A stretch of 64,000 nt of DNA from positions 29,221 through 93,220 of the forward strand of contig CANFWT010000002.1 in assembly GCA_947450895.1 (NCBI GenBank), written 5' to 3'. This DNA comes from Comamonadaceae bacterium (GTDB lineage: Bacteria; Pseudomonadota; Gammaproteobacteria; Burkholderiales; Burkholderiaceae_C). The notes beneath the pieces are model-generated. The model worked only from the letters and a program-made list of their open reading frames with translations. It was not told the DNA's origin and did no database searches. Positions 48,979 through 59,209 of the stretch are shown here, piece by piece. Made by a program: the position numbers and the translations under genes. The stretch's first letter is position 1. Each line of letters opens with the position of its first letter.

Positions 48979-49269
48979 GGCAAAAAGTACGAAATACAAA
49001 GACAAGAATCACCGGACGCGTTCGCAGTGCCCCACGCCGATCACGCGTGCGCCTGCCAAACGTAGCGTCTACGCGTCTTCCAACAAAGCGTCGCGCGTTA
49101 CCGTTTTGCTCTGCCCGTCTGCTAAGACGAGACGTTTTGGTAAACCTCAGCAGTTGCGACGATGCATCGCATTCTAACGACCCCATCTTTAGGCCAACGC
49201 AAACCAAAGCCTAAAGGCTGCGCGGAGGTACTCATGCCAGATCCGACGCGCTAGAAACGCAGTCCACTC

Positions 49270-50745
49270 CTAATTGAGCGGCTTGATCACCGCAAATTGG
49301 GTCCAATCGCCCCGCCGAAACAGCACGCTCAAGGGCTTTTTCTTATCGTGCTTTGCCAAAGCCCCCTCAAGGTCGCGCGCGTTGGAAACTTCTGTATTCC
49401 CCACAGAAAGGATGATGTCACCCTCACGCAAACCCGCACGTGCGGCAGCGTCGGTCGCCGCTTCTACGCGAACACCGGACTTGAGCTTGAGCTCTTTCTT
49501 CTGTACCTCCGTCAGGTCCGCCACCGCAAGTCCAAACAACTGACCTGCCACGCCTTTGGGCTTGGCCTCCGGCGCTTCGGCCTTCGCAAGCACCTTATCG
49601 GCTTCAATTTCGGCAACCGTGACGGTCAGGTCCTTGGTATTTCCGCGGCGAAACACAGTCATTGTGGCCTTGGTACCAGGCTTGATCGCACCCACGATGC
49701 GAGGCAAGTCTCCTGATTTTTCGATGGGTTTGGCATCAAACTTCAAGATGATGTCCCCGGGCTCTACACCCGCTTTTTCCGCAGGTGCGCCCGCCTCTAC
49801 GCCTGTGACCAAAGCCCCTTGCGCTTTGCCCAAGCCCATGGACTCGGCCACCTCTTTGCTAACGGGCCCAATCTGCACGCCAATACGGCCCCGGCTGACC
49901 CGGCCCTGGGTCCGTAACTGTTCCACCACGCGAACCGCCTCGTCCATAGGAATAGCAAAAGAAATTCCCATGAACCCACCCGAGCGAGAGTAGATCTGGC
50001 TGTTGATACCCACGACCTCACCCCGCATGTTGATGAGTGGTCCACCGGAATTTCCGGGGTTGATAGCAACATCAGTCTGGATAAATGGCAGGTAATCTCC
50101 CGTGTCACGCTGCTTGGCGCTCACGATGCCAGCAGTCACGGTGTTTTCCAGACCGAAGGGGGAACCGATCGCCATCACCCACTCACCGACCCGCAAACGC
50201 CCAACATCGCCCACTTTGATTGCTGGCAGGCCGGTAGCCTCAATCTTCACCAGCGCAACATCACTGCGCTTGTCAGCGCCAAGAATTTTGGCCTTGAACT
50301 CGCGCTTGTCCGTTAATGTCACGAGTACCTCGTCCGCGCCTTCCACGACGTGCGCATTGGTCATGATCAGGCCATCCGCGGAAAAAATAAAGCCTGAACC
50401 TACGCCCTTGGGCTGCTCCTCGTCCGGCGCAGGCCGATTGGAACGCGGCGCCTGGCGGGGTACATTGGGCATAGGCAGGCCAAATCGACGAAAAAATTCC
50501 AACATTTCCTCGTCGCCCGAGCCGCCAGCGCTGGGGCGGGCGGCCACTTTTTCTAAGGTTCGGATGTTCACGACCGAAGGTCCCACCTGGTCTACCAGAT
50601 CGGTAAAGTCCGGCAGACTTCGGGATTGCGCCATTGCATTTTGCAGGGGGTAGAGCACAAGCATTGCAGCGCTGCACATGAGCACCAAGGTAGCGAAAAC
50701 CTTGCCAGCACGCTGAATATTCAGGAACGACGCCATACAGTTCAC
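49270..50745 (-). CDS. mucD: Do/DegP-type periplasmic serine protease (MucD)
   Basis: The 491-residue protein has an N-terminal hydrophobic leader (about residues 14-39, ending AMAQS), a trypsin-like domain with catalytic His132 (TNAHVVEG), Asp162 (KRSDVALV) and Ser233 (GNSGGPLI), then two PDZ domains (for example GVEAGAPAEKAGVEPGDIIL and GLREGDIILSVG). It degrades or refolds misfolded envelope proteins. An internal Met at 50736 may be the true start. In many relatives the sigma-E genes lie just upstream; here they are absent. Confidence 0.96.
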   Translation of the reverse strand: MNCMASFLNIQRAGKVFATLVLMCSAAMLVLYPLQNAMAQSRSLPDFTDLVDQVGPSVVNIRTLEKVAARPSAGGSGDEEMLEFFRRFGLPMPNVPRQAPRSNRPAPDEEQPKGVGSGFIFSADGLIMTNAHVVEGADEVLVTLTDKREFKAKILGADKRSDVALVKIEATGLPAIKVGDVGRLRVGEWVMAIGSPFGLENTVTAGIVSAKQRDTGDYLPFIQTDVAINPGNSGGPLINMRGEVVGINSQIYSRSGGFMGISFAIPMDEAVRVVEQLRTQGRVSRGRIGVQIGPVSKEVAESMGLGKAQGALVTGVEAGAPAEKAGVEPGDIILKFDAKPIEKSGDLPRIVGAIKPGTKATMTVFRRGNTKDLTVTVAEIEADKVLAKAEAPEAKPKGVAGQLFGLAVADLTEVQKKELKLKSGVRVEAATDAAARAGLREGDIILSVGNTEVSNARDLEGALAKHDKKKPLSVLFRRGDWTQFAVIKPLN

Positions 50746-50872
50746 CTCAAAGTTAAGTCAGGGAGCTCGGATCCAGCAGCACCTCACGCACACACCTACC
50801 GAGGTTTCGAATGTTGGGCCGGCTTGGGCTAATTAAATAGTGCGTTGCAAAATATGTTAGCCGTTCTGGTGA

Positions 50873-51346
50873 TTACATCACTGCAAGCGACCCCGCACGC
50901 TGAGAGAGCCGATGGCTGACAAGCAGCGCACGGCGCAATGCGTCCCAGGCGTTGGAATTGCCCGTTCTTCGCTCCGGCCAGATCCAAAAACCTGCGCCCG
51001 GGCCGCTGTTGGGACGCAGGTGCACGAGCACCACCGACTGAAAATCCATGGTCCAGCGCACTTCGCAGGCCTGTTGAACCGGTTCAGACACGTCCCCAGC
51101 CTGATGGGTCCAGCACCACACCACTCCCGTCCATTGCAATAAGCCAGAGGGGCTACGCCACCATGAGTTCACCGCGCAGCAGCACAATACGCCAGAGAGT
51201 ACGAGCAACAAGCTCCAGCCAGCGGCAGCGGTGTGGGGCAATAGAGCAGCAAGCACCAGCGCATTCAAAGCCAAACCGGTGGCCACCACGACACCGTGTG
51301 CTCGGCTACGGCATGTATGCCACTGAGAGGGAGGTGGCAAATGCAT
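50873..51346 (-). CDS. Small membrane protein (YgfX/CptA-like)
   Basis: The 157-residue protein has two hydrophobic segments (about residues 18-37 and 43-58) and a soluble tail with DFQSVVLVHLRP, FWIWPERR and WDALRRALL. This arrangement of two membrane helices followed by a W...LRR motif resembles YgfX-like proteins, but similarity is only by eye. Lies between fabF and mucD. A role in envelope stress or division control cannot be claimed. Confidence 0.65.
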   Translation of the reverse strand: MHLPPPSQWHTCRSRAHGVVVATGLALNALVLAALLPHTAAAGWSLLLVLSGVLCCCAVNSWWRSPSGLLQWTGVVWCWTHQAGDVSEPVQQACEVRWTMDFQSVVLVHLRPNSGPGAGFWIWPERRTGNSNAWDALRRALLVSHRLSQRAGSLAVM

Positions 51347-51386
51347 TTCGATCTAGCGCATCGGCACGCAGCCAGCACCCAAATGC

Positions 51387-52643
51387 CTAAACCCGCTTGA
51401 AAACCAGTGCGCCGTTGGTTCCGCCGAAGCCGAAATTATTTTTCAGTGCGTACTGAATTGGCAAATCCCGCGCCACATTGGCGCAGTAATCCAGGTCGCA
51501 ATCGGGATCTTGGTTGAAAATATTGATGGTGGGCGGGCTTTTTTGATGGTGGAGTGCCAAGACGGTAAAGACAGACTCAATGCCGCCGGCACCCCCAAGC
51601 AGGTGCCCCGTCATCGACTTGGTCGAATTCACCACAATGCGCTTGGCATGCTCCCCGAGCGCGGCCTTGATGGCATTGGTTTCGTTGGTATCGCCAAGCG
51701 GCGTCGACGTGCCGTGGGCATTCAAATAGTCAACCTGATCGGCATTGACACCCGCATTTCGCATGGCCAAGACCATCGCACGCCGGGGCCCGTCCATATT
51801 GGGTGCTGTCATGTGCCCTGCGTCGGCACTCATGCCAAAGCCAGCGAGCTCCGCGTAAATACGCGCACCGCGGGCTTTCGCGTGCTCATATTCTTCAAGC
51901 ACCATCACCCCGCCGCCCTCGCCCAAAACAAAACCATCGCGGTCTTTGTCCCAGGGACGGGAGGCCGTGGTCGGATCATCATTGCGGGTACTCAAGGCGC
52001 GCATCGCGGCGAAGCCACCCACACCCAGCGGAGACACCGTTGCCTCTGAACCACCGGCAATCACCACGTCTGCGTCGCCATATTCAATCATCCGACCGGC
52101 CTGGCCGATGCAATGCAAACCAGTCGTGCAGGCAGTGGCAATCGAAAGGTTCGGCCCTTTGAAGCCAAATCGCATGGAGACATGGCCAGCCGTCATATTG
52201 ATGATGGAGGCAGGGACAAAAAACGGGGAAATGCGCCGCGGACCGCGCGCGCTGTATTCCACATTGGTGGCTTCGATCATAGGTAATCCACCGATGCCCG
52301 AGCCAATGACGCAGCCGATGCGCGTAGCCTCTTCGTCGCCTAACGCATCGCCCGTCTTCAGACCCGCGTCTTCTACCGCTTGCACGGCTGCCGCAATGCC
52401 GTAATGTATGAACGTGTCCATCGCACGCGCATCCTTGGGGCTGATGTAGCGATCGAGTTCGAAATTTTTCACTTCGCCTGCGATCTTGCACGCAAACGCG
52501 GCAGGGTCAAATTTCGAAATCAAGCCAATTCCTGATCGCCCTGCAAGCAGGTTAGACCACGCTTGCTCCACCGTATTGCCTACGGGACTCACGCAACCCA
52601 AACCAGTAACCACTACTCGACGACGGGACATATTCACCTGCAT
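51387..52643 (-). CDS. fabF: 3-oxoacyl-[ACP] synthase II
   Basis: The 418-residue condensing enzyme extends acyl-ACP with malonyl-ACP. The catalytic Cys (about residue 172) is in [11 protein letters not shown], and the two histidines in [11 protein letters not shown] and [15 protein letters not shown]. The Met at 52631 is a good alternative start ([13 protein letters not shown]). About 130 bases with a hairpin separate it from acpP. Confidence 0.97.
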   Translation of the reverse strand: MQVNMSRRRVVVTGLGCVSPVGNTVEQAWSNLLAGRSGIGLISKFDPAAFACKIAGEVKNFELDRYISPKDARAMDTFIHYGIAAAVQAVEDAGLKTGDALGDEEATRIGCVIGSGIGGLPMIEATNVEYSARGPRRISPFFVPASIINMTAGHVSMRFGFKGPNLSIATACTTGLHCIGQAGRMIEYGDADVVIAGGSEATVSPLGVGGFAAMRALSTRNDDPTTASRPWDKDRDGFVLGEGGGVMVLEEYEHAKARGARIYAELAGFGMSADAGHMTAPNMDGPRRAMVLAMRNAGVNADQVDYLNAHGTSTPLGDTNETNAIKAALGEHAKRIVVNSTKSMTGHLLGGAGGIESVFTVLALHHQKSPPTINIFNQDPDCDLDYCANVARDLPIQYALKNNFGFGGTNGALVFKRV

Positions 52644-52752
52644 TGAACTTTGCTTGAATGAGACGCTGCATTGCAGCAGTGACTAGCACGAGCCACTGCT
52701 TGCAGCATTGCGCGCAGCATCCAATGGCCCGTAGGAAAACCAGGACACCTTC

Positions 52753-52772
52753 GGCACCACAGGTGTGGCGCC
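52753..52772 (-). promoter_or_regulatory. Stem-loop directly after acpP
   Basis: Leftward arms GGCGCCACA and TGTGGTGCC (one G-U pair) with a two-base loop begin six bases after the acpP stop. No T-tract follows. It probably protects the acpP message or limits readthrough into fabF. Confidence 0.55.
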
Positions 52773-52778
52773 AGTGGA

Positions 52779-53054
<276 letters not shown>

Positions 53055-53124
53055 TTACCAGTGCGAAGCCAAGGACTTTGCGCTGGCCGTCGAACGGACC
53101 CATCGACTGAAACTAAAACCTACT

Positions 53125-53871
53125 TTACATGTACATGCCGCCGTTGACGTGCAGTTCTTGACCTGTGACGTAGCCCGCCTCGGGTGACGCCAAATAGGCC
53201 ACCGCTTGGGCAATATCCTCGGGTCTGCCCAAATGCCCTAGCGGAATTTGTCCTTGTAACGCGGCTTGCTGCTCGGAAGCCAAACTGGCTGTCATATCCG
53301 TCTCGATAAAGCCCGGAGCCACACAGTTGACGGTGATTTTGCGCGACGCCAGCTCGCGCGCTAACGCACGCGTCATACCTGCAACACCTGCCTTGGCGGC
53401 CGCGTAATTGGCTTGCCCGGGATTGCCTGACGCGCCGACCACGGACGTAATGTTCACAATCCGGCCGTACCGCTGTTTCATCATCGGACGCATCACAGCG
53501 CGGCTCATACGAAAAACGCCTTTCAGATTGGTGTCAATCACCATATCCCAGTCATCGTCCTTCATGCGCATTGCCAAATTGTCACGGGTGATTCCGGCGT
53601 TGTTAACGAGCACATGAATACCACCGAGCTCCTTCACTATCGCATCCACTAATGCATCGGCACAAGGGCCATCGGTCACATTGAGCACGCGCCCGGAACA
53701 AGCCGGATAGGCCGCTAGCGCATGCGCCACCGCCGTGGCACCGCCTTGCGTGGTCGCCGTCCCAATCACGCGCAAACCTTTGCGCGCCAACTCCAGCGCA
53801 ATTGCTGCACCGATGCCGCGCGACGCACCGGTGACGAGTGCGACCTGACCTGCAAACGTGGTGTGCGTCAT
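53125..53871 (-). CDS. fabG: 3-oxoacyl-[ACP] reductase
   Basis: The 248-residue SDR reduces 3-oxoacyl-ACP with NADPH. It has TGASRGIGAAIALELA, NNAGITRDNLAMRM, INITSVVGASGNPGQANYAAAK (catalytic Ser-Tyr-Lys) and the end GYVTGQELHVNGGMYM. It overlaps the fabD stop by four bases. Confidence 0.98.
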   Translation of the reverse strand: MTHTTFAGQVALVTGASRGIGAAIALELARKGLRVIGTATTQGGATAVAHALAAYPACSGRVLNVTDGPCADALVDAIVKELGGIHVLVNNAGITRDNLAMRMKDDDWDMVIDTNLKGVFRMSRAVMRPMMKQRYGRIVNITSVVGASGNPGQANYAAAKAGVAGMTRALARELASRKITVNCVAPGFIETDMTASLASEQQAALQGQIPLGHLGRPEDIAQAVAYLASPEAGYVTGQELHVNGGMYM

Positions 53872-54818
53872 ACCAATAATCCTTGCGCTTCAATCAATGA
53901 AGCAGGGTCGTACACGGCTGCGCCGGTCAGTGCGGGGTCGATGCGTTTGACCATGCCCGCAAGAACTTTGCCCGGACCACATTCAAGCAAATGGGCAACC
54001 CCACGCGCCTTGATAGCCTGCACAGTCTCCACCCATCGCACAGGACCGAAGGCTTGCCGGTACAAGGCGTCGCGAATCCTTCCAAGGTCCGATTCCACGG
54101 CGACGTCAATGTTGTTGACCAAGGCAATCCGCGGCGCTGAAAACTCAATCTCCGCCAGCCGGAGCTGCAATTTTTGGGCAGCAGGGAGCATGAGCGACGA
54201 ATGAAAAGGTGCTGATACCGGAAGTGCTAGCGCTCGCTTGGCACCATGGGCCTTGAGCACTTCGCAGGCCCGCTCCACGGCGAGTTTGCTGCCCGAAATT
54301 ACCGTTTGGGCAGGGTCATTAAAGTTGGCAGCCTCCACAACTTCCGCAGATTCAGGTCCAAACTCGTGGGTCACCTCGCGGCAAAGCGCTGCGACCCGAA
54401 TCGCGTCCATGCCCAAAATTGCGGCCATGGCGCCTAGACCCACCGCTACCGCATCTTGCATGGCCTGCGCGCGCAACCGAACCAAGGGAGTTGCCTGTCC
54501 CAAAGTCAGCGCACCGGCAGCCACCAATGCGGTGTATTCGCCCAGCGAGTGCCCTGCAACGACCGCGGGCGCCACGCCCACTTCAGACATCCAAACGCGG
54601 TATGCGGCAACGCCAGCCACCAACATCACTGGCTGGGTGTTGGTCGTCATCGCCAGCGCTTCTTTGGGTCCATCATGGATGAGTTGGGCCAAGTCTTCGC
54701 CCAGAGCGTCCGACGCTTCGTGGAGAGTCTGGCGCACCACCGGGTGGTCGCCCCATGCGTCAAGCATGCCCACTGATTGGGAGCCCTGCCCCGGAAAAAC
54801 AAATGCAAATGGTTTCAT
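53868..54818 (-). CDS. fabD: Malonyl-CoA:ACP transacylase
   Basis: The 316-residue enzyme transfers malonyl groups from CoA to ACP. The family start is MKPFAFVFPGQGSQSVGML; the active serine lies in VAGHSLGEYTALVAAG, and GPVRWVETVQ and LECGPGKVLAGM mark the C-terminal part. The start at 54818 was chosen because longer frames run into fabH. Confidence 0.98.
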   Translation of the reverse strand: MKPFAFVFPGQGSQSVGMLDAWGDHPVVRQTLHEASDALGEDLAQLIHDGPKEALAMTTNTQPVMLVAGVAAYRVWMSEVGVAPAVVAGHSLGEYTALVAAGALTLGQATPLVRLRAQAMQDAVAVGLGAMAAILGMDAIRVAALCREVTHEFGPESAEVVEAANFNDPAQTVISGSKLAVERACEVLKAHGAKRALALPVSAPFHSSLMLPAAQKLQLRLAEIEFSAPRIALVNNIDVAVESDLGRIRDALYRQAFGPVRWVETVQAIKARGVAHLLECGPGKVLAGMVKRIDPALTGAAVYDPASLIEAQGLLV

Positions 54819-54819
54819 G

Positions 54820-55806
54820 TTAAAAATTGAGGAGAACTGCGCCCCACGTAAAGCCGCCGCCCACGCCTTCAAGAAGCAGAGTTTGCCCTGGTAGCACTTG
54901 CCCACTGCGCACGCCATAGTCCAGTGCCAAGGGAATCGATGCCGCCGAGGTGTTGCCATGTTGCCCCACCGTCACAATCACTTTATTCATGGGCAGTTTG
55001 AGCTTTTTGGCCGTGCTTTGCATGATGCGGATATTGGCTTGGTGCGGAATGAGCCAGTTAATGTCGGCGTCGGTCTTGCCGGCCTTCTCCAAGACGGCCC
55101 GCGCCGCATCCTCAAGCACGCCGACGGCCAATTTAAAAACCGACTGGCCCGCCATTTGCAGCAATGGCGATCCGGACACGGCGCCACCGCTGACGTGGCC
55201 CGGCACACACAAAATATCGGCGTACTTGCCATCGGCATGTAAGTCGCTCGACAAAATACCTGGGACTTCGGATGCCTCCAAGACCACGGCACCCGCGCCA
55301 TCACCAAAAAGCACACAGGTGCTGCGGTCATTGAAATCCAGAATACGCGAAAAGATCTCGGCCCCTACAACCAATGCACACCGCGCCGTACCTGACTTAA
55401 TCAGGGCGTCAGCCACAGTAAGCGCATACACGAAACCACTGCATACCGCCTGAACGTCGAAGGCCGCACCGCCGCTAGCCCCCAATTTGGCTTGCAAAAT
55501 GCAGGCAGTGGAAGGGAAGACCATATCGGGCGTTGACGTGGCCACAATGAGCAGATCGATGTCTTGAGGCTGGCGGTGGGCTGCTTGCAAAGCCGATTTG
55601 CAGGCTTCCAAAGCCAGATCGCTGCTAAATACGCCATCGGCAGCAAAGTGGCGAGCGCTGATGCCACTGCGTTCGACAATCCAATCGTCAGAGGTTTCAA
55701 TTCCCTTTGCCGCCAGTTGTGTCACCAAATCGGCGTTGGTCACTTGGCGTGGAGGAAGGTAGCTTCCCGTGCCCGTAATGCGTGAATATCTGCTCATGGG
55801 TGGCAA
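54820..55806 (-). CDS. fabH: 3-oxoacyl-[ACP] synthase III
   Basis: The 328-residue (325 from the Met at 55797) enzyme starts fatty-acid synthesis by joining acetyl-CoA and malonyl-ACP. The Cys of [10 protein letters not shown], His of [13 protein letters not shown] and Asn of [10 protein letters not shown] form the catalytic triad. It overlaps the plsX stop. Confidence 0.98.
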   Translation of the reverse strand: MPPMSRYSRITGTGSYLPPRQVTNADLVTQLAAKGIETSDDWIVERSGISARHFAADGVFSSDLALEACKSALQAAHRQPQDIDLLIVATSTPDMVFPSTACILQAKLGASGGAAFDVQAVCSGFVYALTVADALIKSGTARCALVVGAEIFSRILDFNDRSTCVLFGDGAGAVVLEASEVPGILSSDLHADGKYADILCVPGHVSGGAVSGSPLLQMAGQSVFKLAVGVLEDAARAVLEKAGKTDADINWLIPHQANIRIMQSTAKKLKLPMNKVIVTVGQHGNTSAASIPLALDYGVRSGQVLPGQTLLLEGVGGGFTWGAVLLNF

Positions 55807-56843
55807 TGCGCGACTTTTTTTGTATCGATAGAGGCACCCGCGATTAGCGGTGCCGCATGGGCAAGGCGCGTTTGCACGCGCTCAAGCAGTTGGTTGTCGA
55901 CGGCATCATACGCGCGCAAAAGTGCGTTCCCAAAAGCGCTTGCGTCGGCAGAACCATGGCTTTTGAACACCACGCCACGCAAACCCAGCAAGGCGGCACC
56001 ATTGTGGCGCCCTGGATCAATACGACCCTTAAGTGCCAATAAAACAGACCTGGCGACCAAAGCCGCAATCTTTGTGAAGATATTTTTTGAAAACTCGGCC
56101 TTCAAAAAGCCACCAATCATGCTGGCCAGTCCTTCCCCTGTTTTCAGCGCAACATTGCCGACAAACCCGTCACAAACCACCAAGTCCACCGTGCCCTTGA
56201 AAATATCGTTGCCTTCCACATTGCCGTAAAACTGCAGGTCTCCGGCCTGGGCAGCTGCTCGCATCAAGTCCCCGGCTTCCTTGATCGTTTCGTTGCCTTT
56301 GATGATTTCGGTGCCGATGTTGAGCAGCCCCACCGACGGTGCAGGCTTGTTTTGCATTACCGACACCAGTGCCGATCCCATGACGGCGAACTGAAGCAAT
56401 TGCCGCGCAGTGCAATCCACGTTCGCGCCAAGGTCCAGCACCGTGGTGGCGCCGCCCAGCGCATTGGGGATTTGGCCTGAAAGTGCCGGACGCTCGATGC
56501 CATCCAAAGTCTTGAGCAGGTAACGAGAAATGGCCATCAAAGCCCCGGTGTTGCCCGCCGACACCGCCGCCTGGGCGATTCCATCTTTGACTTGCTGCAC
56601 GGCCACGCGCATCGATGAGTCTTTTTTCTTGCGCAACGCCACTTCCAGCGGATCTTCCATGGTGACGACTTCCGAGGCGTTCACCAATGTGGCACGAGGA
56701 TGCGAAAAACCGCGCAACGCATCGGGCAACCCGACCAGTATCAAAGCGGCCTGGGGTCTGTCTTGCAAGAACTTGCGGCAGGCCAGCAAGGTGACCGAAG
56801 GGCCATGGTCTCCGCCCATGCAGTCAACAGCGATGGTGATCAT
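55794..56843 (-). CDS. plsX: Phosphate acyltransferase PlsX
   Basis: The 349-residue enzyme makes acyl-phosphate from acyl-ACP for phospholipid synthesis. It begins [19 protein letters not shown]; the blocks [17 protein letters not shown] and [17 protein letters not shown] are family hallmarks. It lies 106 bases after rpmF across a terminator. Confidence 0.97.
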   Translation of the reverse strand: MITIAVDCMGGDHGPSVTLLACRKFLQDRPQAALILVGLPDALRGFSHPRATLVNASEVVTMEDPLEVALRKKKDSSMRVAVQQVKDGIAQAAVSAGNTGALMAISRYLLKTLDGIERPALSGQIPNALGGATTVLDLGANVDCTARQLLQFAVMGSALVSVMQNKPAPSVGLLNIGTEIIKGNETIKEAGDLMRAAAQAGDLQFYGNVEGNDIFKGTVDLVVCDGFVGNVALKTGEGLASMIGGFLKAEFSKNIFTKIAALVARSVLLALKGRIDPGRHNGAALLGLRGVVFKSHGSADASAFGNALLRAYDAVDNQLLERVQTRLAHAAPLIAGASIDTKKVAHCHP

Positions 56844-56890
56844 GCCGAAAGTGTTCGCAAGTAAAAAACCGAAAGGAACGCAGGCGCAAA

Positions 56891-56932
56891 AAAGAAAAAA
56901 GCCCGTCGCTACACAGCATGCAGCTTCGGGCT
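56891..56932 (-). terminator. Rho-independent terminator after rpmF
   Basis: AGCCCG and CGGGCT outer arms with an inner AGCT/AGCG-rich stem precede a T-rich tract. It follows rpmF and precedes plsX, so plsX may have its own promoter or rely on readthrough. Confidence 0.7.
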
Positions 56933-56949
56933 GGTCGCCTGGATGGGAA

Positions 56950-57132
56950 TCAGGCTTCGGACTTGGTCTTCAGCACCTTGCGGCCACGGTAAAAACCCGT
57001 GGGGCTGATGTGGTGACGCAGATGGATCTCTCCCGTGGTTGGCTCGACGGCGATGCCGGGGACCACCAAAGCGTTGTGTGAACGGTGCATACCGCGCTTG
57101 GAAGGAGATTTTTTGTTTTGTTGAACTGCCAT
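56950..57132 (-). CDS. rpmF: 50S ribosomal protein L32
   Basis: The 60-residue basic protein begins [20 protein letters not shown] and ends [15 protein letters not shown], as expected for L32. It is downstream of yceD, the usual pair. The longer upstream frame is not used. Confidence 0.98.
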   Translation of the reverse strand: MAVQQNKKSPSKRGMHRSHNALVVPGIAVEPTTGEIHLRHHISPTGFYRGRKVLKTKSEA

Positions 57133-57277
57133 GGTGGGCTCCTGGTCAAATGTGCTGCGGGGCCGCAACACGCTAGAGAGTGTCAAATCACGCGAACTTT
57201 GATTGCTACGCGCTAAGCCACTGATTATATCCCAAGGCCATTGTCACAGCTGCAAAAGCGATCCAAGGCAAGCCCTG

Positions 57278-57820
57278 TCAGCTTTTTGGGGGTTTTAGTG
57301 CAGCCAATGAAGCAAATGGATTGGGCTTTTCGCCGGTCTCGTGATAGTCGGCATCGGCGGCATGCAACTTCACCGGCGTAGGACACACCGAATGCTTGGG
57401 CGAGGCCGGCAAGGCCATAAGCAACTCATCTTCTACCAGCTCGAGCAAATCGAAGTCATTCGCCAAGACCAAAACATCTTCTTCAGAACTCTCATCCTCG
57501 CGCTGCGCCTGCTCTTCTGAGGCAACGAACCGAAAATCGCGTTCGAATAAAACCAACTCCTCCACCAACCCGAGGCAGCGCTGGCATACCAAGGACAGTC
57601 GGGTTTGCGCTGCCAAATGGAGCCAGGGTTCGATCACGCCGACGCTGTTTGGCCGCATTGCGCCAATCACCTGGAACTGCACGTCCACCGCGGCAGCACC
57701 GGGCGGCTCCATGCCCTGCAGGCGCTCAAAATGCGCGAGCTGCTCTTGGCCGTCGAGCTGGGCGCCGGATTTGGCAAACACCAAGACAGCAAATTTTCGC
57801 GGATTGAATTTCATACTCAT
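57278..57820 (-). CDS. yceD: YceD (DUF177) family protein
   Basis: The 180-residue protein is of the DUF177 family, genetically tied to rpmF and implicated in 23S rRNA or ribosome function. It shows LHLAAQTRLSLVCQRCLGLVEELVL with the paired Cys (about residues 94-97) and acidic stretches (EDESSEEDVLV). The start may be the Met at 57820 or 57814. Confidence 0.9.
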   Translation of the reverse strand: MSMKFNPRKFAVLVFAKSGAQLDGQEQLAHFERLQGMEPPGAAAVDVQFQVIGAMRPNSVGVIEPWLHLAAQTRLSLVCQRCLGLVEELVLFERDFRFVASEEQAQREDESSEEDVLVLANDFDLLELVEDELLMALPASPKHSVCPTPVKLHAADADYHETGEKPNPFASLAALKPPKS

Positions 57821-57845
57821 GCGGGCAGTGTAAGAGAATCGGCCC

Positions 57846-58448
57846 ATGCGCTCCACCTTGCCCCGCCACCTCATTTTGGGATCGACATCGGTCTATCGTC
57901 GCCAGCTGCTAGAACGCCTGGGCCTGCCGTTCACGGTGCAGTCGCCGGGCGTCGACGAGACTCCTCAGCCCGGCGAGACGCCCGCCGCATTGGCCACGCG
58001 CTTGGCGCTGGCTAAGGCCCGGGCGGTAGCGTCGCAGTTTCCAGACTGCATCGTCATCGGTTGTGACCAAGTCGCCGATCTTCACGGGATGTCCTTGGGC
58101 AAGCCGGGTGACTACACGCGGGCCACTGAGCAACTGCGTCGCATGCGTGGACAGACAGTCATATTTCATACCGCAACCGCGGTGGTCTGCCACAGCGCCG
58201 GGTTTTGCAGTGAAGGACTTGCGCCCGTCAAAGTGCAATACCGCGACCTCTCTGACGCAGAAATCGACTTTTACCTGCGCAAAGAAGCACCCTATGATTG
58301 CGCTGGCAGCGCCAAAAGCGAAGGTTTGGGCATCGCCCTTTTAAAAAGCATCGAGAGCGACGATCCCACCGCACTCATCGGCCTGCCACTGATTCGCCTT
58401 AGCGCCATGCTGCGCGCGGCCGGCTTGCCCTTGCTGGGGGATGCGTGA
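57846..58448 (+). CDS. Maf-like nucleotide pyrophosphatase (YceF type)
   Basis: The 200-residue protein starts LPRHLILGSTSVYRRQLLERLGLPF; GCDQVADLHG and LRRMRGQTVIFHTATAV, then SAKSEGLG, are the Maf-fold motifs. Maf/YceF enzymes hydrolyse modified nucleoside triphosphates such as m7GTP and thus may keep them out of RNA. The ending overlaps the following methyltransferase gene by four bases. Confidence 0.92.
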   Translation: MRSTLPRHLILGSTSVYRRQLLERLGLPFTVQSPGVDETPQPGETPAALATRLALAKARAVASQFPDCIVIGCDQVADLHGMSLGKPGDYTRATEQLRRMRGQTVIFHTATAVVCHSAGFCSEGLAPVKVQYRDLSDAEIDFYLRKEAPYDCAGSAKSEGLGIALLKSIESDDPTALIGLPLIRLSAMLRAAGLPLLGDA

Positions 58449-59209
58449 GTACGAGGATCGGACGGCTGTACTTGGTGCCCGCGCCCTTGGATTTCGGCTG
58501 CGCACAACACAGCCCCCTAGAAAACTCCATGCCGCTTCACACGCTACGGGTGGCTGCGCAGTTGCAGCACTGGGTGTGTGAAAACGCAAAATCCACCCGT
58601 GCTTACCTGAAGCGCGTGGCTGAAGTTGTACCCTTGCACACGCCGATTCAGGCGCAAACTTTGCAAGAATTGCCGCGGGAAATCCACAAAAAAGGCGATC
58701 ATCAAGGCGGCTTTGACGCACGCCCCTTGCTCGCGGCAGCGCTGCAAGGCTACGACATAGGGCTGGTCAGCGAAGCGGGCATGCCTGCGGTGGCGGATCC
58801 GGGCTCCTCCGTGGTGCGCGCTGCGCATCAACTGGGTTTGCAGGTGGTCCCATTGGTGGGACCGGTTTCGCTGCTACTGGCGTTGGCGACCAGTGGTTTG
58901 AATGGACAAAATTTCGCGTTCATCGGTTATGTGCCCAGCCAGCCTGCAGAGCGGGCGCAGCGCGTCAGGTCTTTGGAGGCGCTGGCGCTCAAAACGTTGC
59001 AAACCCAACTGTTTATCGAAACGCCCTACCGCAACCCGGCGCTTCTGGCCACGCTGCTGCAAACGCTGCAGCCAAGCACCCGGCTGGCCACTGCCAGCGG
59101 CTTAACGCTGGATACGGCCGTGAACTACAGCGCCGACGTGAGCACCTGGAAGCAGCGCGGGTGGGCATTGGACAAGGCCGCACCCACGGTATTTGCTATC
59201 GGCCCCTAG
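58445..59209 (+). CDS. SAM-dependent tetrapyrrole-methylase-family protein (RsmI-like)
   Basis: The 254-residue protein belongs to the fold of RsmI and related SAM methyltransferases. It begins GRLYLVPAPLDFGC instead of the common GTLYVVATPIGN, and retains GYDIGLVSEAGMPAVADPGSSVV and GPVSLLLALATSGL. These differ from true RsmI and place it in the subgroup often found near maf/sppA in Burkholderiales. Its target is uncertain. Starts with GTG. The TAG stop shares a CTAG with the opposing sppA stop. Confidence 0.85.
   Translation: MSTRIGRLYLVPAPLDFGCAQHSPLENSMPLHTLRVAAQLQHWVCENAKSTRAYLKRVAEVVPLHTPIQAQTLQELPREIHKKGDHQGGFDARPLLAAALQGYDIGLVSEAGMPAVADPGSSVVRAAHQLGLQVVPLVGPVSLLLALATSGLNGQNFAFIGYVPSQPAERAQRVRSLEALALKTLQTQLFIETPYRNPALLATLLQTLQPSTRLATASGLTLDTAVNYSADVSTWKQRGWALDKAAPTVFAIGP

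Larger units (their letters stand above)
48861..49269 (-). other. Intergenic region of 409 bases between mucD and lepA
   Basis: No coding gene is supported here. It holds a terminator-like hairpin and a promoter-like -10 box described separately. A short frame at 48971-49207 is low-quality and its codon use is unlike genes nearby. Confidence 0.6.

Noticed and set aside
48971..49207. 78-codon frame in the mucD-lepA gap
   Set aside because: No ribosome site, Arg/Cys-rich with no motif; it overlaps the promoter-like box.
50746..50872. Possible small gene upstream of mucD
   Set aside because: No frame with a ribosome site or typical composition was found in this stretch.
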